The notes under the pieces: model-generated
Databases searched by the model: none
Seen by the model: only the letters and a program-made list of their open reading frames with translations
What the model was told of the DNA's origin: nothing
Made by a program: the position numbers and the translations under genes
Shown here: piece after piece, positions 24,875 to 33,381 of the stretch
Numbering within the stretch: the first letter of the stretch is position 1
Layout of the letters: every line of letters begins with the position of its first letter
NCBI RefSeq assembly: GCF_037479095.1
Contig: NZ_JBBGZW010000002.1
Span: 124,001-188,000, forward strand
Direction of reading: 5' to 3'
DNA: 64,000 nt
DNA from: Pantoea nemavictus
GTDB lineage: Bacteria; Pseudomonadota; Gammaproteobacteria; Enterobacterales; Enterobacteriaceae

Positions 24875-26256
24875 GTTATTTATTGGCTGACGGCTGGGTC
24901 ATCACCATGAATGCTCAGCGCGAGATTCTGCAACAGGCCAGTTTGCTGATTGAAGGTCATCACATTGCTGCCATCGGTACGCGCGAGGATTTGCAACGGC
25001 GTTATCCGGAAGCAGAAATTATCGACTGTCGCGAGCGCATTATCATGCCCGGCATGGTGAATACCCACACGCATCTGTTCCAGACGCTGCTGAAAGGTCT
25101 CGGCGATGACATGGTGCTGAAAAAGTGGTTTACCTGCATGACCGGGCCGAGCGCCGTGGCGTTGACCGAAGAAGATGTCTATGCCGCCGCGCTGCACGGC
25201 TGTATGGAATCGCTGCGTTCTGGCGTCACCTCGCTGGTTGATTTTATGTATGCGCATCCGCGCCCAGGTTTGACCGCGAAAGTGATCGAAGCCTTTGAAA
25301 TCAGCGGTATTCGTGGCCATGTTTGCCGTGGCTTCCTCACCAGCGGCGCTGAGCATGGTATTCCCGCCGAACTGATTGAGACGCCAGAGCAGGCGCTGGC
25401 CGATGCGCGCGCGGTGATTGAGCGCTATCACCAGGTGGATGGCCGGGTAAAAGTCGGGCTGGCACCGAGCATGATTTGGGCGCTGGATGAAAAAGTGCTA
25501 CGCGGCACGCGCGCGTTGGCGAATGAAACCGGTGTGCTGATCACCACCCACGTGGCCGAAACCGATTTTGAAATCGAGCAGGCAACATTGCGCTTTCAGG
25601 CAACCGATACCGAGTTCCTCAGCGATATCGGCTTCCTTGGCCCTGATGTGCTGGCGGTTCACTGTGTGCAGTGCAACTCACGTGATATCCGGGCGCTGAA
25701 GCATCACGACACGCGCGTCTCGCACAATCCTTGCAGCAATCTCTATCTCGCCTCGGGCGTGCCGCCGATTCCGGAAATGCTGGCCGCCGGATTAACCGTA
25801 GGTTTAGGGTCCGATGGTCCTGCCAGCAGCAACAATCACAATCTGTTCCAGGCGATGAAAGTGGCGGCGCTGCTGCAGAAAGGCGTGCATCGCGACCCGA
25901 CGATTATGACGGCGGAAAAAGTGCTGGAGATGGCTACCATCGACGGCGCGCGGGCGATTGGTCTCGATCATCTGGTAGGCTCGCTGGAAGTGGGTAAGCG
26001 CGCTGATGTGGTGATTGTTGATACCTCACATCCAGCAATGACGCCGATCCATCATCCGGTCTCTTCGCTGGTCTATTCCGCGCTCGGCCACGAAGTGAGT
26101 GATGTGTTTGTCGACGGTGCCTATCTGCTGCGTGCCGGTGAATTTACCCAGCTTAATCAACGGGAAGTGATGGCGCGATCGCAACACGCTGCCCATTCCC
26201 TGGCAGTGCGCACCGGCAATGATAAAGCGCGCGGCTGGCGTTCAGCGGCGTTTTAG
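24871..26256 (+). CDS. ATZ/TRZ-type amidohydrolase (8-oxoguanine deaminase-like)
   Basis: A 461-residue metal-dependent hydrolase of the AtzA/TrzN/8-oxoguanine deaminase/SsnA group. The metal motifs are complete: MVNTHTHLFQ (H66, H68), ITTHVAETDFE, VLAVHCVQ and LGSDGPASSN. The C-terminal domain ends with the usual GKRADVVIVD strand of the composite barrel. It is the last gene of the operon with a nucleoside-type transporter and a RutB-like hydrolase, consistent with deamination of an N-heterocycle such as a purine or triazine. Confidence 0.85.
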   Translation: MSYLLADGWVITMNAQREILQQASLLIEGHHIAAIGTREDLQRRYPEAEIIDCRERIIMPGMVNTHTHLFQTLLKGLGDDMVLKKWFTCMTGPSAVALTEEDVYAAALHGCMESLRSGVTSLVDFMYAHPRPGLTAKVIEAFEISGIRGHVCRGFLTSGAEHGIPAELIETPEQALADARAVIERYHQVDGRVKVGLAPSMIWALDEKVLRGTRALANETGVLITTHVAETDFEIEQATLRFQATDTEFLSDIGFLGPDVLAVHCVQCNSRDIRALKHHDTRVSHNPCSNLYLASGVPPIPEMLAAGLTVGLGSDGPASSNNHNLFQAMKVAALLQKGVHRDPTIMTAEKVLEMATIDGARAIGLDHLVGSLEVGKRADVVIVDTSHPAMTPIHHPVSSLVYSALGHEVSDVFVDGAYLLRAGEFTQLNQREVMARSQHAAHSLAVRTGNDKARGWRSAAF

Positions 26257-26386
26257 ACTGAACATCAATTGCAACTTAAAAGACATTTCCTTATCGTTTT
26301 TACGTGGTAAATGATAAAAATATGTCAAAATGCTGACATTAGATGTGGGCTGTATTGAGCTTGAAGTAGAGTTATACGGAAAAATT

Positions 26387-27226
26387 ATGATTTATGATTG
26401 TTTTTTATACTATGACGAAGACATGTTACTTGACGTTCGTCTGCATACCCTCAACGATGTTGTGGATCGATTTGTCATAGTAGAATCCACACATACATTT
26501 ACCGGTAAACCGCGACGTCTTCATTTCAATATAAATAAATTTGCTGAATTTAAAGAAAAAATTATTTACGTTGTTTATGACGAATCACCTTTCGTTAAAG
26601 AAGGTGTTGTCGATGCCTGGAGGAATGAAGCCTCTACCCGAAATGCAATAATGAATGGCCTTAGTAAGGCCGACAATGACGATCTTATTATCGTGTCTGA
26701 TGTTGATGAAATTCCCGACCCACGGGCTGTTTTGCAACTGGATAAGCGCCACCTTTGCACTACTCTGCATATGAATTTCTACAATTATCAGTTTAACTTA
26801 CAGGTATTTAATGCCGATGGCACTCCAAGGATCTGGTCATTCCCACGCGCCACATCGTTTAAAAATTTGCAAGGTTTCTTCGGCGGTAAACCGGAAGATT
26901 TCCGCAACGTTAAAAAAAGCCTGATCAAATCCAACTTTATTAAGTGGAATCTATTTAAGTTACGAAATAAAAATATGTTATCCGCAGGCTGGCATTTTTC
27001 CTGGATTATGCGGCCTGAACGCATTTCTGAGAAAATGTCTTCTATCTCCCACACCGAATACGACCTGCCAGAGTTTAATAACAGCGAGCACATTATTGAT
27101 GCGCTGAATAATGGTAAAGATATTTGGGGAAGAGATAGAAAAATGGTTAAACAAGATCTAAATAACGCTACCTTCCCTGTTTATCTTGTTAACCATCGTG
27201 AGAAGTTCCGCGAGTTCATTCTTTAA
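26387..27226 (+). CDS. GT17 family glycosyltransferase
   Basis: A 279-residue enzyme of glycosyltransferase family 17 (beta-1,4-N-acetylglucosaminyltransferase type). The start MIYDCFLYYDEDMLLDVRLH, the VIVESTHTFTGKPR segment and the DVDEIPDP acidic motif are characteristic. I place the start at 26387, where this pattern begins; upstream codons to 26330 do not look conserved. The gene is clearly more AT-rich than its neighbours and has no sugar-nucleotide or polysaccharide genes around it, so transfer is likely. It may modify LPS or a surface glycan. Confidence 0.8.
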   Translation: MIYDCFLYYDEDMLLDVRLHTLNDVVDRFVIVESTHTFTGKPRRLHFNINKFAEFKEKIIYVVYDESPFVKEGVVDAWRNEASTRNAIMNGLSKADNDDLIIVSDVDEIPDPRAVLQLDKRHLCTTLHMNFYNYQFNLQVFNADGTPRIWSFPRATSFKNLQGFFGGKPEDFRNVKKSLIKSNFIKWNLFKLRNKNMLSAGWHFSWIMRPERISEKMSSISHTEYDLPEFNNSEHIIDALNNGKDIWGRDRKMVKQDLNNATFPVYLVNHREKFREFIL

Positions 27227-27355
27227 GCTTTTGCAGCGCGGCGGCACATTCCGCTTAACTTACTTTTTGCTACAACATTCAAACTCATAGCCCTCTGCAA
27301 AATGCGCTTTTAGCCCTAAGCTTTAAGACATCCAGCCACTATTGATGAGGTTTCA

Positions 27356-28459
27356 ATGAGTTTACTGTTTAGTGCTACGCAACTGGGTAAGTTAACGCTC
27401 GATAATCGCATCGTGATCGCTCCGATGTGCCAATACTCCGCGCAGGATGGCAAAGCCACTGCCTGGCACCGCATCCATTTAGGCCAACTGGCGCTGTCGG
27501 GTGCTGGCTTACTGATCATTGAAGCGACCGCGATCGAAGCCGCAGGTCGTATTTCTCCGGGCGATTTAGGCTTGTGGGACGATGAAACAGAAGCCGCTCT
27601 GGCAAGCGTGCTGCAGGATATCCGCCACTACTCTGACATTCCGTTCGGTATTCAACTTGGTCACGCCGGACGCAAGGCGTCATGCGCCGCGCCGTGGTTA
27701 GGTGGTCAGCAGCTGTCACTGGATCAGGGCGGCTGGCAAACTGTTGCGCCTTCTGCGCAGGCATTTAATCCTGAAGATCGCGCGCCAGCGGCGCTGGATA
27801 AACAGGGTCTTGAGCGCCTGAAACAGGCTTACGTGGATAGCGCCCAGCGTGCGGCGAAACTGGGTATCCAGCTGATTGAGCTGCATGCCGCACATGGCTA
27901 TTTGTTGCATCAATTCCTGTCACCATTAAGTAATCAGCGCGACGATGAGTACGGCGGTTCGCTGGAAAATCGCATGCGCTTCCCACTGGAAGTTTTCCAT
28001 GCGGTGCGTGAAGCGTTGCCAGATTCCGTTGCGGTTGGCGTGCGTCTTTCGGCCACAGATTGGGTTGACGGCGGCTGGGATGTTGAGCAGTCGATTATCT
28101 TCAGCCAACAGCTGGAAGCCGCGGGCAGTGATTACGTGCACGTTTCCAGCGGCGGTCTTTCACCACAGCAAAAGATTACGGTTGGGCCTGGCTACCAACT
28201 GCCGTTTGCGCGTGACATCCGTAAACAGGTGAAGATTCCAGTGATTGGGGTGGGTTTGATTACCGAACCGCAGCAGGCTGAACAAGCGCTGCAGGTTGGC
28301 GATGCTGACCTGATTGCGCTGGCGCGCGCGGTGCTGTATGACCCGCGCTGGCCGTGGCATGCTGCCGCCGAGCTGGGCGCGCAAGCCAAAGCGCCACCTC
28401 AGTATCTGCGTTCCGAACCGCACGGTTTGAAAGGCACATTGATTACAAATAAAGCGTAA
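27356..28459 (+). CDS. Old Yellow Enzyme family ene-reductase (YqjM/XenA-like)
   Basis: A 367-residue FMN-dependent NADPH oxidoreductase of the class typified by YqjM and XenA. It reduces activated C=C bonds and nitro compounds. Cys25 in IAPMCQYSA is the class-typical flavin-modulating cysteine, and HAAHGYLLHQFLSP and YGGSLENR are family signatures. It is a single gene, cytoplasmic. Immediately behind it is the palindrome into which the mobile element has inserted, possibly its former terminator. Confidence 0.9.
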   Translation: MSLLFSATQLGKLTLDNRIVIAPMCQYSAQDGKATAWHRIHLGQLALSGAGLLIIEATAIEAAGRISPGDLGLWDDETEAALASVLQDIRHYSDIPFGIQLGHAGRKASCAAPWLGGQQLSLDQGGWQTVAPSAQAFNPEDRAPAALDKQGLERLKQAYVDSAQRAAKLGIQLIELHAAHGYLLHQFLSPLSNQRDDEYGGSLENRMRFPLEVFHAVREALPDSVAVGVRLSATDWVDGGWDVEQSIIFSQQLEAAGSDYVHVSSGGLSPQQKITVGPGYQLPFARDIRKQVKIPVIGVGLITEPQQAEQALQVGDADLIALARAVLYDPRWPWHAAAELGAQAKAPPQYLRSEPHGLKGTLITNKA

Positions 28460-28464
28460 AAAAT

Positions 28465-28479
28465 GGCGCGATAATCGCG
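28465..28479. repeat. Left palindrome copy, target duplication of the element
   Basis: CGCGATAATCGCG at 28467-28479 is repeated exactly at 28883-28895, on the other side of the element. The outer bases (GG at 28465-28466 and CC at 28896-28897) show that the empty site was the perfect palindrome GGCGCGATAATCGCGCC. Confidence 0.75.
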
Positions 28480-28559
28480 TAATGCCGATCAGTTAAGCGC
28501 TGAGCGACTTTCGTTCGCCATCGGCTGGGGCAGTTTCAGTTATGCCGTGAGGCGACCGA

Positions 28560-28588
28560 GAAGAGGGCGTCTGGGCCACGCCCTCTTC
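28560..28588. repeat. Perfect 11-bp hairpin inside the MITE
   Basis: GAAGAGGGCGT (28560-28570) pairs with ACGCCCTCTTC (28578-28588) around a 7-nt loop. No T-run follows on either side. It may be a structural part of the element. Confidence 0.6.
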
Positions 28589-28812
28589 ACTCCCCGGCCC
28601 TGCGCCAGCCCATCCCGCCGCTGCGCGGTACCTTCACTCGTTCACGATTCCTGACGGACCGGCGGCGATTCGCTCCTGCTCAGCGCCGCCTCTCGCCGCA
28701 TCCCTGCGGCTCGCCCTGGAATCCCTCGCTCGCTCAGCGGGTTGGGATGTCGCCTCAACACCCGCGCTGCAGCATCAATGCCTATTCCTGAATTATCATC
28801 GCTGTAACGCCT

Positions 28813-28836
28813 GTAGAGTCGCCATTCATGGCGACC
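28813..28836 (+). repeat. GTAG-tagged palindromic repeat inside the MITE
   Basis: GTAG is followed by GTCGCCAT, TC, ATGGCGAC (28818-28835), an 8-bp stem. It has the same layout as the repeats at 17985, 18025 and 47004. Confidence 0.5.
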
Positions 28837-28882
28837 AGGTAACCCCCGCGGAGCCAGTGCGCTACTTAACTAACGAGCATTA

Positions 28883-28897
28883 CGCGATAATCGCGCC
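28883..28897. repeat. Right palindrome copy, target duplication of the element
   Basis: The right copy of the 13-bp duplication CGCGATAATCGCG (28883-28895). It is followed by a T-rich tail (GATTTTAATTTT), so the uninterrupted palindrome may have been the terminator between the OYE gene and the convergent GMC operon. Confidence 0.7.
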
Positions 28898-28915
28898 GAT
28901 TTTAATTTTACTGTT

Positions 28916-30559
28916 TCAACTCGCCTGCATGGTCTGCAACATATGCTGCGCCAATCGCAAACTCAGGGCTGCTCCGGTTAATGTTGGATTCATGCAGGAA
29001 GCCGATGGCATGACGCTGGTACCAGCAATCCACATATTCGGATGATCGTGCGTGCGGCAATGGCTATCGACCACCGAGTTCTTTGGATCGTCGCCCATAA
29101 TGGTAGTGCCCATAATGTGCTGACGATCCTGGAATTTGGTATCGATCGACAATATCTCCGCATTCAGCAGTTCGGCAAATTTGTGGAAATCCTTAATGCC
29201 CTCTTCTTTCCCGGCATGCCAGTAATCCGTCACGCTATAGTAGATCTCCGGTAACGGGATACCGATGGCATCCTTCTTGGTTTTACTCGGCGTAACGCGG
29301 TTTTCCGCCAGCGGTAAGGTCTCAAAATCAATGGCAAAGTTGAGCGAGCGGGCCGACTGCCGGCGAATTTCTGCATCAAGCTGAGAACCCAGCACCCCTT
29401 TCTCAATCAGCGAGGCAGCATAATCAGCGGTGGGCACGGTGTTGCGCACTTTAATCTTATAGCTGGGAAAATCCTTGCGGAACGCGCCATCGCGATTGTT
29501 GAGATACACCAGCAGCTCGGTCGGTCCCTGACCCGGCCAGACATCTTCCGACATCATCACGTTCATGCTGATGCCGGTATGGCCCATCAGGTTGCGCCCA
29601 ACCTGATCCGACGAGTTGGCGATGCCGTTCGGATATTTCTCCGAAGTCGACATCAACAGCAGTTTGGGCGATTCGATGCCGTAGGCCGCCAGCACAAAGT
29701 AGTTAGCGGTTAAATGATGCTCAGAGCCGTCCGGTTTTTTATACCAAATGCCGGTGATCTTGCCGTCATCAGCCGCTTCGATACGATAAACCACCGCGTT
29801 ATCCAGTAGTTTTGCGCCCAGTCGTTCCGCTTCATCAATATGCATTGAGCCATCATATTTAGCGGCGATAGGACAGACCGGATTGCAGTTATTATTGCCG
29901 CCGCACATTGGACGCTTGCCCCACGGCTTGGTCGCGCGCCCGTTCGGCTCCAGCACCGGGTTGTAGCCGCCTTTACCCAGCATTGCGGTTAAGCGGTCAA
30001 ACAGATAACTGGTTGGCAATCCCGGCATTGGGAACGGCGTGGAGCGCGGCGGCCAGGCTTTGCCGCCCTGTCCACTCTCATCCTGGCCATCGACGCCCGA
30101 TACGCCTAACTCATGCTCGGCTTTGCCATACCAGGACTCCAGCTCGTCGTAGCCAAATGGCCAATCCCGTCCACGTCCATAAAGCGTGTTGAGCTTAAAA
30201 TCATTGGGAATCATGCGCCACAGCGCAGAACCGAAGTGCCACGTGGTTCCACCCACCACGCGCAAATACTTGGTGGGATATTTTACCGGGCCTACCTGCT
30301 GCAAATAATCCCCGTAGGTGGACGGGATATGCGGCGGGTTGGGATAAGGCGAGCCAACGCCCTGCAATTTAATGTTGGTTAACGACATCTTGAACGGCGA
30401 GTTGCGGAAACGTTCGACGATCTCCTGGCGAGCGACGCGCGGGCCCGCTTCAAGAATGATCACCGATTTACCGGCTTTTGCCATTTGGCAGGCGATTAAA
30501 CCGCCCATTACGCCCGAGCCAATAATGATGACATCGGCATCAACTTTTGGTGCACTCAT
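28916..30559 (-). CDS. GMC oxidoreductase, FAD large subunit of a periplasmic sugar/alcohol dehydrogenase
   Basis: A 547-residue FAD-dependent GMC-type enzyme of the gluconate/sorbitol/fructose dehydrogenase group. The N-terminal FAD fold is VIIIGSGVMGGLIAC (about residues 10-24). The C-terminal active-site region holds MGTTIMGDDPKNSVVDSHCR and SASCMNPTLTGAALSLR. It has no signal peptide of its own and would be carried across the membrane with the Tat-bearing small subunit, as in related complexes. The start at 30559 overlaps the upstream stop (ATGA) and has AGGAGAAGG. It passes electrons to the cytochrome subunit at 31064. Confidence 0.88.
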   Translation of the reverse strand: MSAPKVDADVIIIGSGVMGGLIACQMAKAGKSVIILEAGPRVARQEIVERFRNSPFKMSLTNIKLQGVGSPYPNPPHIPSTYGDYLQQVGPVKYPTKYLRVVGGTTWHFGSALWRMIPNDFKLNTLYGRGRDWPFGYDELESWYGKAEHELGVSGVDGQDESGQGGKAWPPRSTPFPMPGLPTSYLFDRLTAMLGKGGYNPVLEPNGRATKPWGKRPMCGGNNNCNPVCPIAAKYDGSMHIDEAERLGAKLLDNAVVYRIEAADDGKITGIWYKKPDGSEHHLTANYFVLAAYGIESPKLLLMSTSEKYPNGIANSSDQVGRNLMGHTGISMNVMMSEDVWPGQGPTELLVYLNNRDGAFRKDFPSYKIKVRNTVPTADYAASLIEKGVLGSQLDAEIRRQSARSLNFAIDFETLPLAENRVTPSKTKKDAIGIPLPEIYYSVTDYWHAGKEEGIKDFHKFAELLNAEILSIDTKFQDRQHIMGTTIMGDDPKNSVVDSHCRTHDHPNMWIAGTSVMPSASCMNPTLTGAALSLRLAQHMLQTMQAS

Positions 30560-31074
30560 GCGCCTTCTCCTGTGGTTGCCACTTTGCCATCTTGCGTCAC
30601 TGCCCAATAGAACGGCCCGCCGCCGTAGGTCGGTACCACCAGAATATCTTTGGTGGGCAGGTACATCATCGCTTCTGCATAGGCAATCAGCTCCAAATCG
30701 CTGCCGTCACCCACCACGCCGGTGTACCAGGCGGAGATAATGCGTTTAGCCGTTTGCCATTCAGGTTTATCTGCACCGAATGCAGCAAGAAAATCATCCA
30801 CATGGGAAAAGTTGCGCTGCTGCAGTAACGAACGTAGCTGGGCGAGTTTCTCTGCGAAGGCTGCATCATGACGCAGCAAAGCGGCGAAATAGCGCTGGCC
30901 GAGGATCGGACCTACTGGGCGACTGACCAAAAACGTTGAAACATCAAGGAAGCCACTATCGGCTATCTGTTCCGCGGCGCGCGCGCGGGCTGGGAAGATT
31001 GAATTACACATCGCACCCAGTGACAAAATCCCCATGCCTTGCAGCAGACGACGTCGGGAAAGGTTATGCGCCAT
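30556..31074 (-). CDS. Small Tat-exported subunit of the sugar dehydrogenase complex
   Basis: A 172-residue protein with a twin-arginine signal (NLSRRRLLQGMG, cleaved near ARARA) and a helical domain of the sorbitol/fructose dehydrogenase small-subunit family (FLDVSTFLVSR, AKRIISAWYTGVVGDG, YAEAMMY). Such subunits escort the FAD subunit through the Tat pathway and stabilise it. I chose the start at 31074, where the Tat motif is at the usual distance. It overlaps the cytochrome stop by 11 bp. Confidence 0.82.
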   Translation of the reverse strand: MAHNLSRRRLLQGMGILSLGAMCNSIFPARARAAEQIADSGFLDVSTFLVSRPVGPILGQRYFAALLRHDAAFAEKLAQLRSLLQQRNFSHVDDFLAAFGADKPEWQTAKRIISAWYTGVVGDGSDLELIAYAEAMMYLPTKDILVVPTYGGGPFYWAVTQDGKVATTGEGA

Positions 31075-32473
31075 GTTTTTTCCCCCTGCGCGTAATGGCA
31101 AACAGCAGCACCAGTAAAATAATCACCACTATCGCGCCTCCGCCCCAAACTGCAGGCTGCGCCAGACGTGCGATCAATGGACGCTCTCCGCCCTCACGCA
31201 ACGTTTTTACCTGATCAGGCGTGACGTTGAGTTCGGCATTGCCAAAGTTTTTCAGCACATAGTTACTGACGTCGGCGATTTGCCGATCGGTTAATCGATC
31301 GGTAAACAATCCATCCGGGCCAAAGCCTGGCATCGCAACATCTTTGCCATTTACCTGGCGATGTACGCCATAGACGATGGTGGCAATCAGGTTATCCGCC
31401 TGTGGCGCACCGGTTGCGGTGTTATGGAATAGCGAAGGATAGAATTGATTACCCGCACCGTCCGCCTGGTGGCAGTTGGCACAGGAACTGGCGTAAACCT
31501 GCCAGCCCGCGTCGGGATGGTTAAGTGCGCGCTGGGCCATTTCATCGCTTGCCGGTTTACCCATGCGATCCCGTGGTTGACGAGTCGGTTGGCCCACGGC
31601 GGGAACCTGGCGCAGGTAAGCAACCATCGCGTTGATATCATCATCCGACAGATGCTGCAGGCTGTGCTCTACCGCTTCTGCCATCGGACCCGCCGCCTGC
31701 GCTTTACCCGCTACGTGGCCGGTTTTGAGATATTGCGCAATCTCCGCATCGCTCCAGTTGCCGATGCCTGCTTGATTGTCAGGCGTGATATTCGGCGCAT
31801 ACCAGCTGCCAAGGCTGCCGCCACTTAGCGCGCGATCGTTGTTCTGCCCCATCAGTGCATTACGTGGTGTGTGGCAGGTATCACAGTGCGCCAGAGCATT
31901 GACCAGATAATCGCCGCGATTAACCTGCACCGATTTATCCTGGGCCGGAATAAACGGCTTATCATCAGCAAACAGCATATTCCAGAAAAACATACTTGAA
32001 CGAATATTAAACGGGAAAGGTAAATCCGTTTTTGGCGGCACATTATCGTCCGCTTTCACCCCGTGCATAAAATAAGCATACAGAGCGTGAATATCCGCAT
32101 CTGAAATTTTAGCGTATGAGGTATAAGGCATCGCCGGATAAAGATGCTGTCCCTGCTTATTTATTCCACTGCGTACTGCTTTAGCAAAATCTTGTTCGGT
32201 GTAATTACCAATCCCCGCTGTTTTAGACGGAGTGATATTGCTGGCGACGATATTACCGAGTGGTGAAGAGATAATATAACCGCCGGACATTTCCCTGCCC
32301 TGATTCGGTGCGGTATGGCATGCGCCACAGTCCGCGGCAATAGCCAGATACTTGCCTTTCGCAATAAGAGTCGCAGCATCGTCCGCACTTTCAGCATGTG
32401 CTGAAAATGTTGCCGACATGAGAATGCTCAACGCGAAAGGCAGACAACTCTGTCTCACCTTTCTTGCTTTCAT
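31064..32473 (-). CDS. Membrane-anchored triheme cytochrome c subunit
   Basis: A 469-residue cytochrome c of the alcohol/gluconate/fructose dehydrogenase cytochrome family. A Sec signal peptide (about residues 1-27, ending SAHA) is followed by three CxxCH haem sites: C49-H53 (CGACH), C197-H201 (CDTCH) and C331-H335 (CANCH). A C-terminal membrane anchor (IVVIILLVLLFAI) is followed by RRGKK. It takes electrons from the FAD subunit and passes them to ubiquinone. The start at 32473 has GGAAG upstream and directly begins the signal peptide. Confidence 0.9.
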   Translation of the reverse strand: MKARKVRQSCLPFALSILMSATFSAHAESADDAATLIAKGKYLAIAADCGACHTAPNQGREMSGGYIISSPLGNIVASNITPSKTAGIGNYTEQDFAKAVRSGINKQGQHLYPAMPYTSYAKISDADIHALYAYFMHGVKADDNVPPKTDLPFPFNIRSSMFFWNMLFADDKPFIPAQDKSVQVNRGDYLVNALAHCDTCHTPRNALMGQNNDRALSGGSLGSWYAPNITPDNQAGIGNWSDAEIAQYLKTGHVAGKAQAAGPMAEAVEHSLQHLSDDDINAMVAYLRQVPAVGQPTRQPRDRMGKPASDEMAQRALNHPDAGWQVYASSCANCHQADGAGNQFYPSLFHNTATGAPQADNLIATIVYGVHRQVNGKDVAMPGFGPDGLFTDRLTDRQIADVSNYVLKNFGNAELNVTPDQVKTLREGGERPLIARLAQPAVWGGGAIVVIILLVLLFAITRRGKKHGA

Positions 32474-32589
32474 TGTAATTGCTTCCGGTAAATAATTATT
32501 AGTATGGTAAAAACAATAATGCACTTCTGCAGCAAGGCCACAGAAGTGCAGATTATCAGAACGCTTAGATTCACAAAATACAAACATTG

Positions 32590-33297
32590 CTATAACAATT
32601 CATAATCATTGAAGATGATATTTTCGCCACTGGCGGCCGTTATATCGACCTTGCCAGGGTCGGTTAAAAACGCATCGCCGGGATGGACCCAAATTTCTTT
32701 TACCCGATTGGCGTGAGCCTGATCGGCAATCAGAACCCGCCCCTCAGTAAAGAACACGCGCACGCCAGGCCCGTGTTGCGTGTATTCTCCGGTGCTGGCT
32801 CCCGGTTTCAGTGTGACCTTCCAGCCGCGGACGGTTTCCTTATCCAGTACCTGCTGGAAAGCATCACTGGCAGGCCGGGTGGCGTTACCAAAATGTTGCG
32901 GCCCGGGGATATTAATTTCAAAAGCGACCTGATGATTAACGGTGCTACCGGTATTGGTCACTTTATCGGTTTCTGACTTGCCCTGATGCGCGCCAAATTT
33001 AACATTACCGCTTTTCATTTCAGTGTTGTTAACGGGTTTATCCGGATATTCAATTTTCACCGGGCTGCCCTCAATATGTGTATTCACATAATCAAGATGC
33101 TGCTCATGAAACTGGGTTGATTGTCCCGGCTGAATCAACACGCGCATTACGGTGACGTATTTATTTTCCAGAATAACGTGATGTAGCGGTTCAAGATGGG
33201 TGGCGACGCCTTTTTCTGCAGCCTGCGCCTGCATTGCCACACTAAATAGGGTTGAGCAAAATAAGGTGCTCAGTAATGTCTTGCGAATAGTCGACAT
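32590..33297 (-). CDS. Periplasmic cupin-like protein
   Basis: A 235-residue protein with a Sec signal peptide (about residues 1-26, ending MQAQA). The mature part looks like two cupin-type halves: VLIQPGQSTQFHEQHLDYV in the first and LKPGASTGEYTQHGPGVRVFF in the second, each with histidines in motif-like positions. I do not know a named function. Position between a lactonase and a periplasmic dehydrogenase complex suggests action on sugars, sugar lactones or metal in the periplasm. Confidence 0.65.
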   Translation of the reverse strand: MSTIRKTLLSTLFCSTLFSVAMQAQAAEKGVATHLEPLHHVILENKYVTVMRVLIQPGQSTQFHEQHLDYVNTHIEGSPVKIEYPDKPVNNTEMKSGNVKFGAHQGKSETDKVTNTGSTVNHQVAFEINIPGPQHFGNATRPASDAFQQVLDKETVRGWKVTLKPGASTGEYTQHGPGVRVFFTEGRVLIADQAHANRVKEIWVHPGDAFLTDPGKVDITAASGENIIFNDYELL

Positions 33298-33381
33298 AAA
33301 AACTCCTTTACTGACAATATATATAACGCATCGAAAAAATAACGTTCATCAATTACACAGAGAAAATAATGAGTACTTTAT

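Larger units (their letters stand above)
28480..28882. mobile_element. 403-bp MITE with IS4-like terminal repeats
   Basis: No gene lies in this 403-bp stretch. Its ends are imperfect inverted repeats: TAATGCCGATCAGTTAAG on the left and, read inward from the right, TAATGCTCGTTAGTTAAG (14 of 18 matching). The element is flanked by a perfect 13-bp direct repeat. From memory, the left end matches the terminal repeat of E. coli IS4, and IS4 makes 11-13 bp duplications. The GC-rich interior has an 11-bp hairpin (28560-28588) and a GTAG-tagged palindrome (28813-28836). With no transposase, it is a non-autonomous or decayed IS4-family element. Confidence 0.65.

Noticed and set aside
28857..29045. Plus-strand 62-codon frame crossing the right end of the mobile element
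   Set aside because: It spans the element boundary and the antisense of the GMC gene. It shows no start signal and no recognisable protein.
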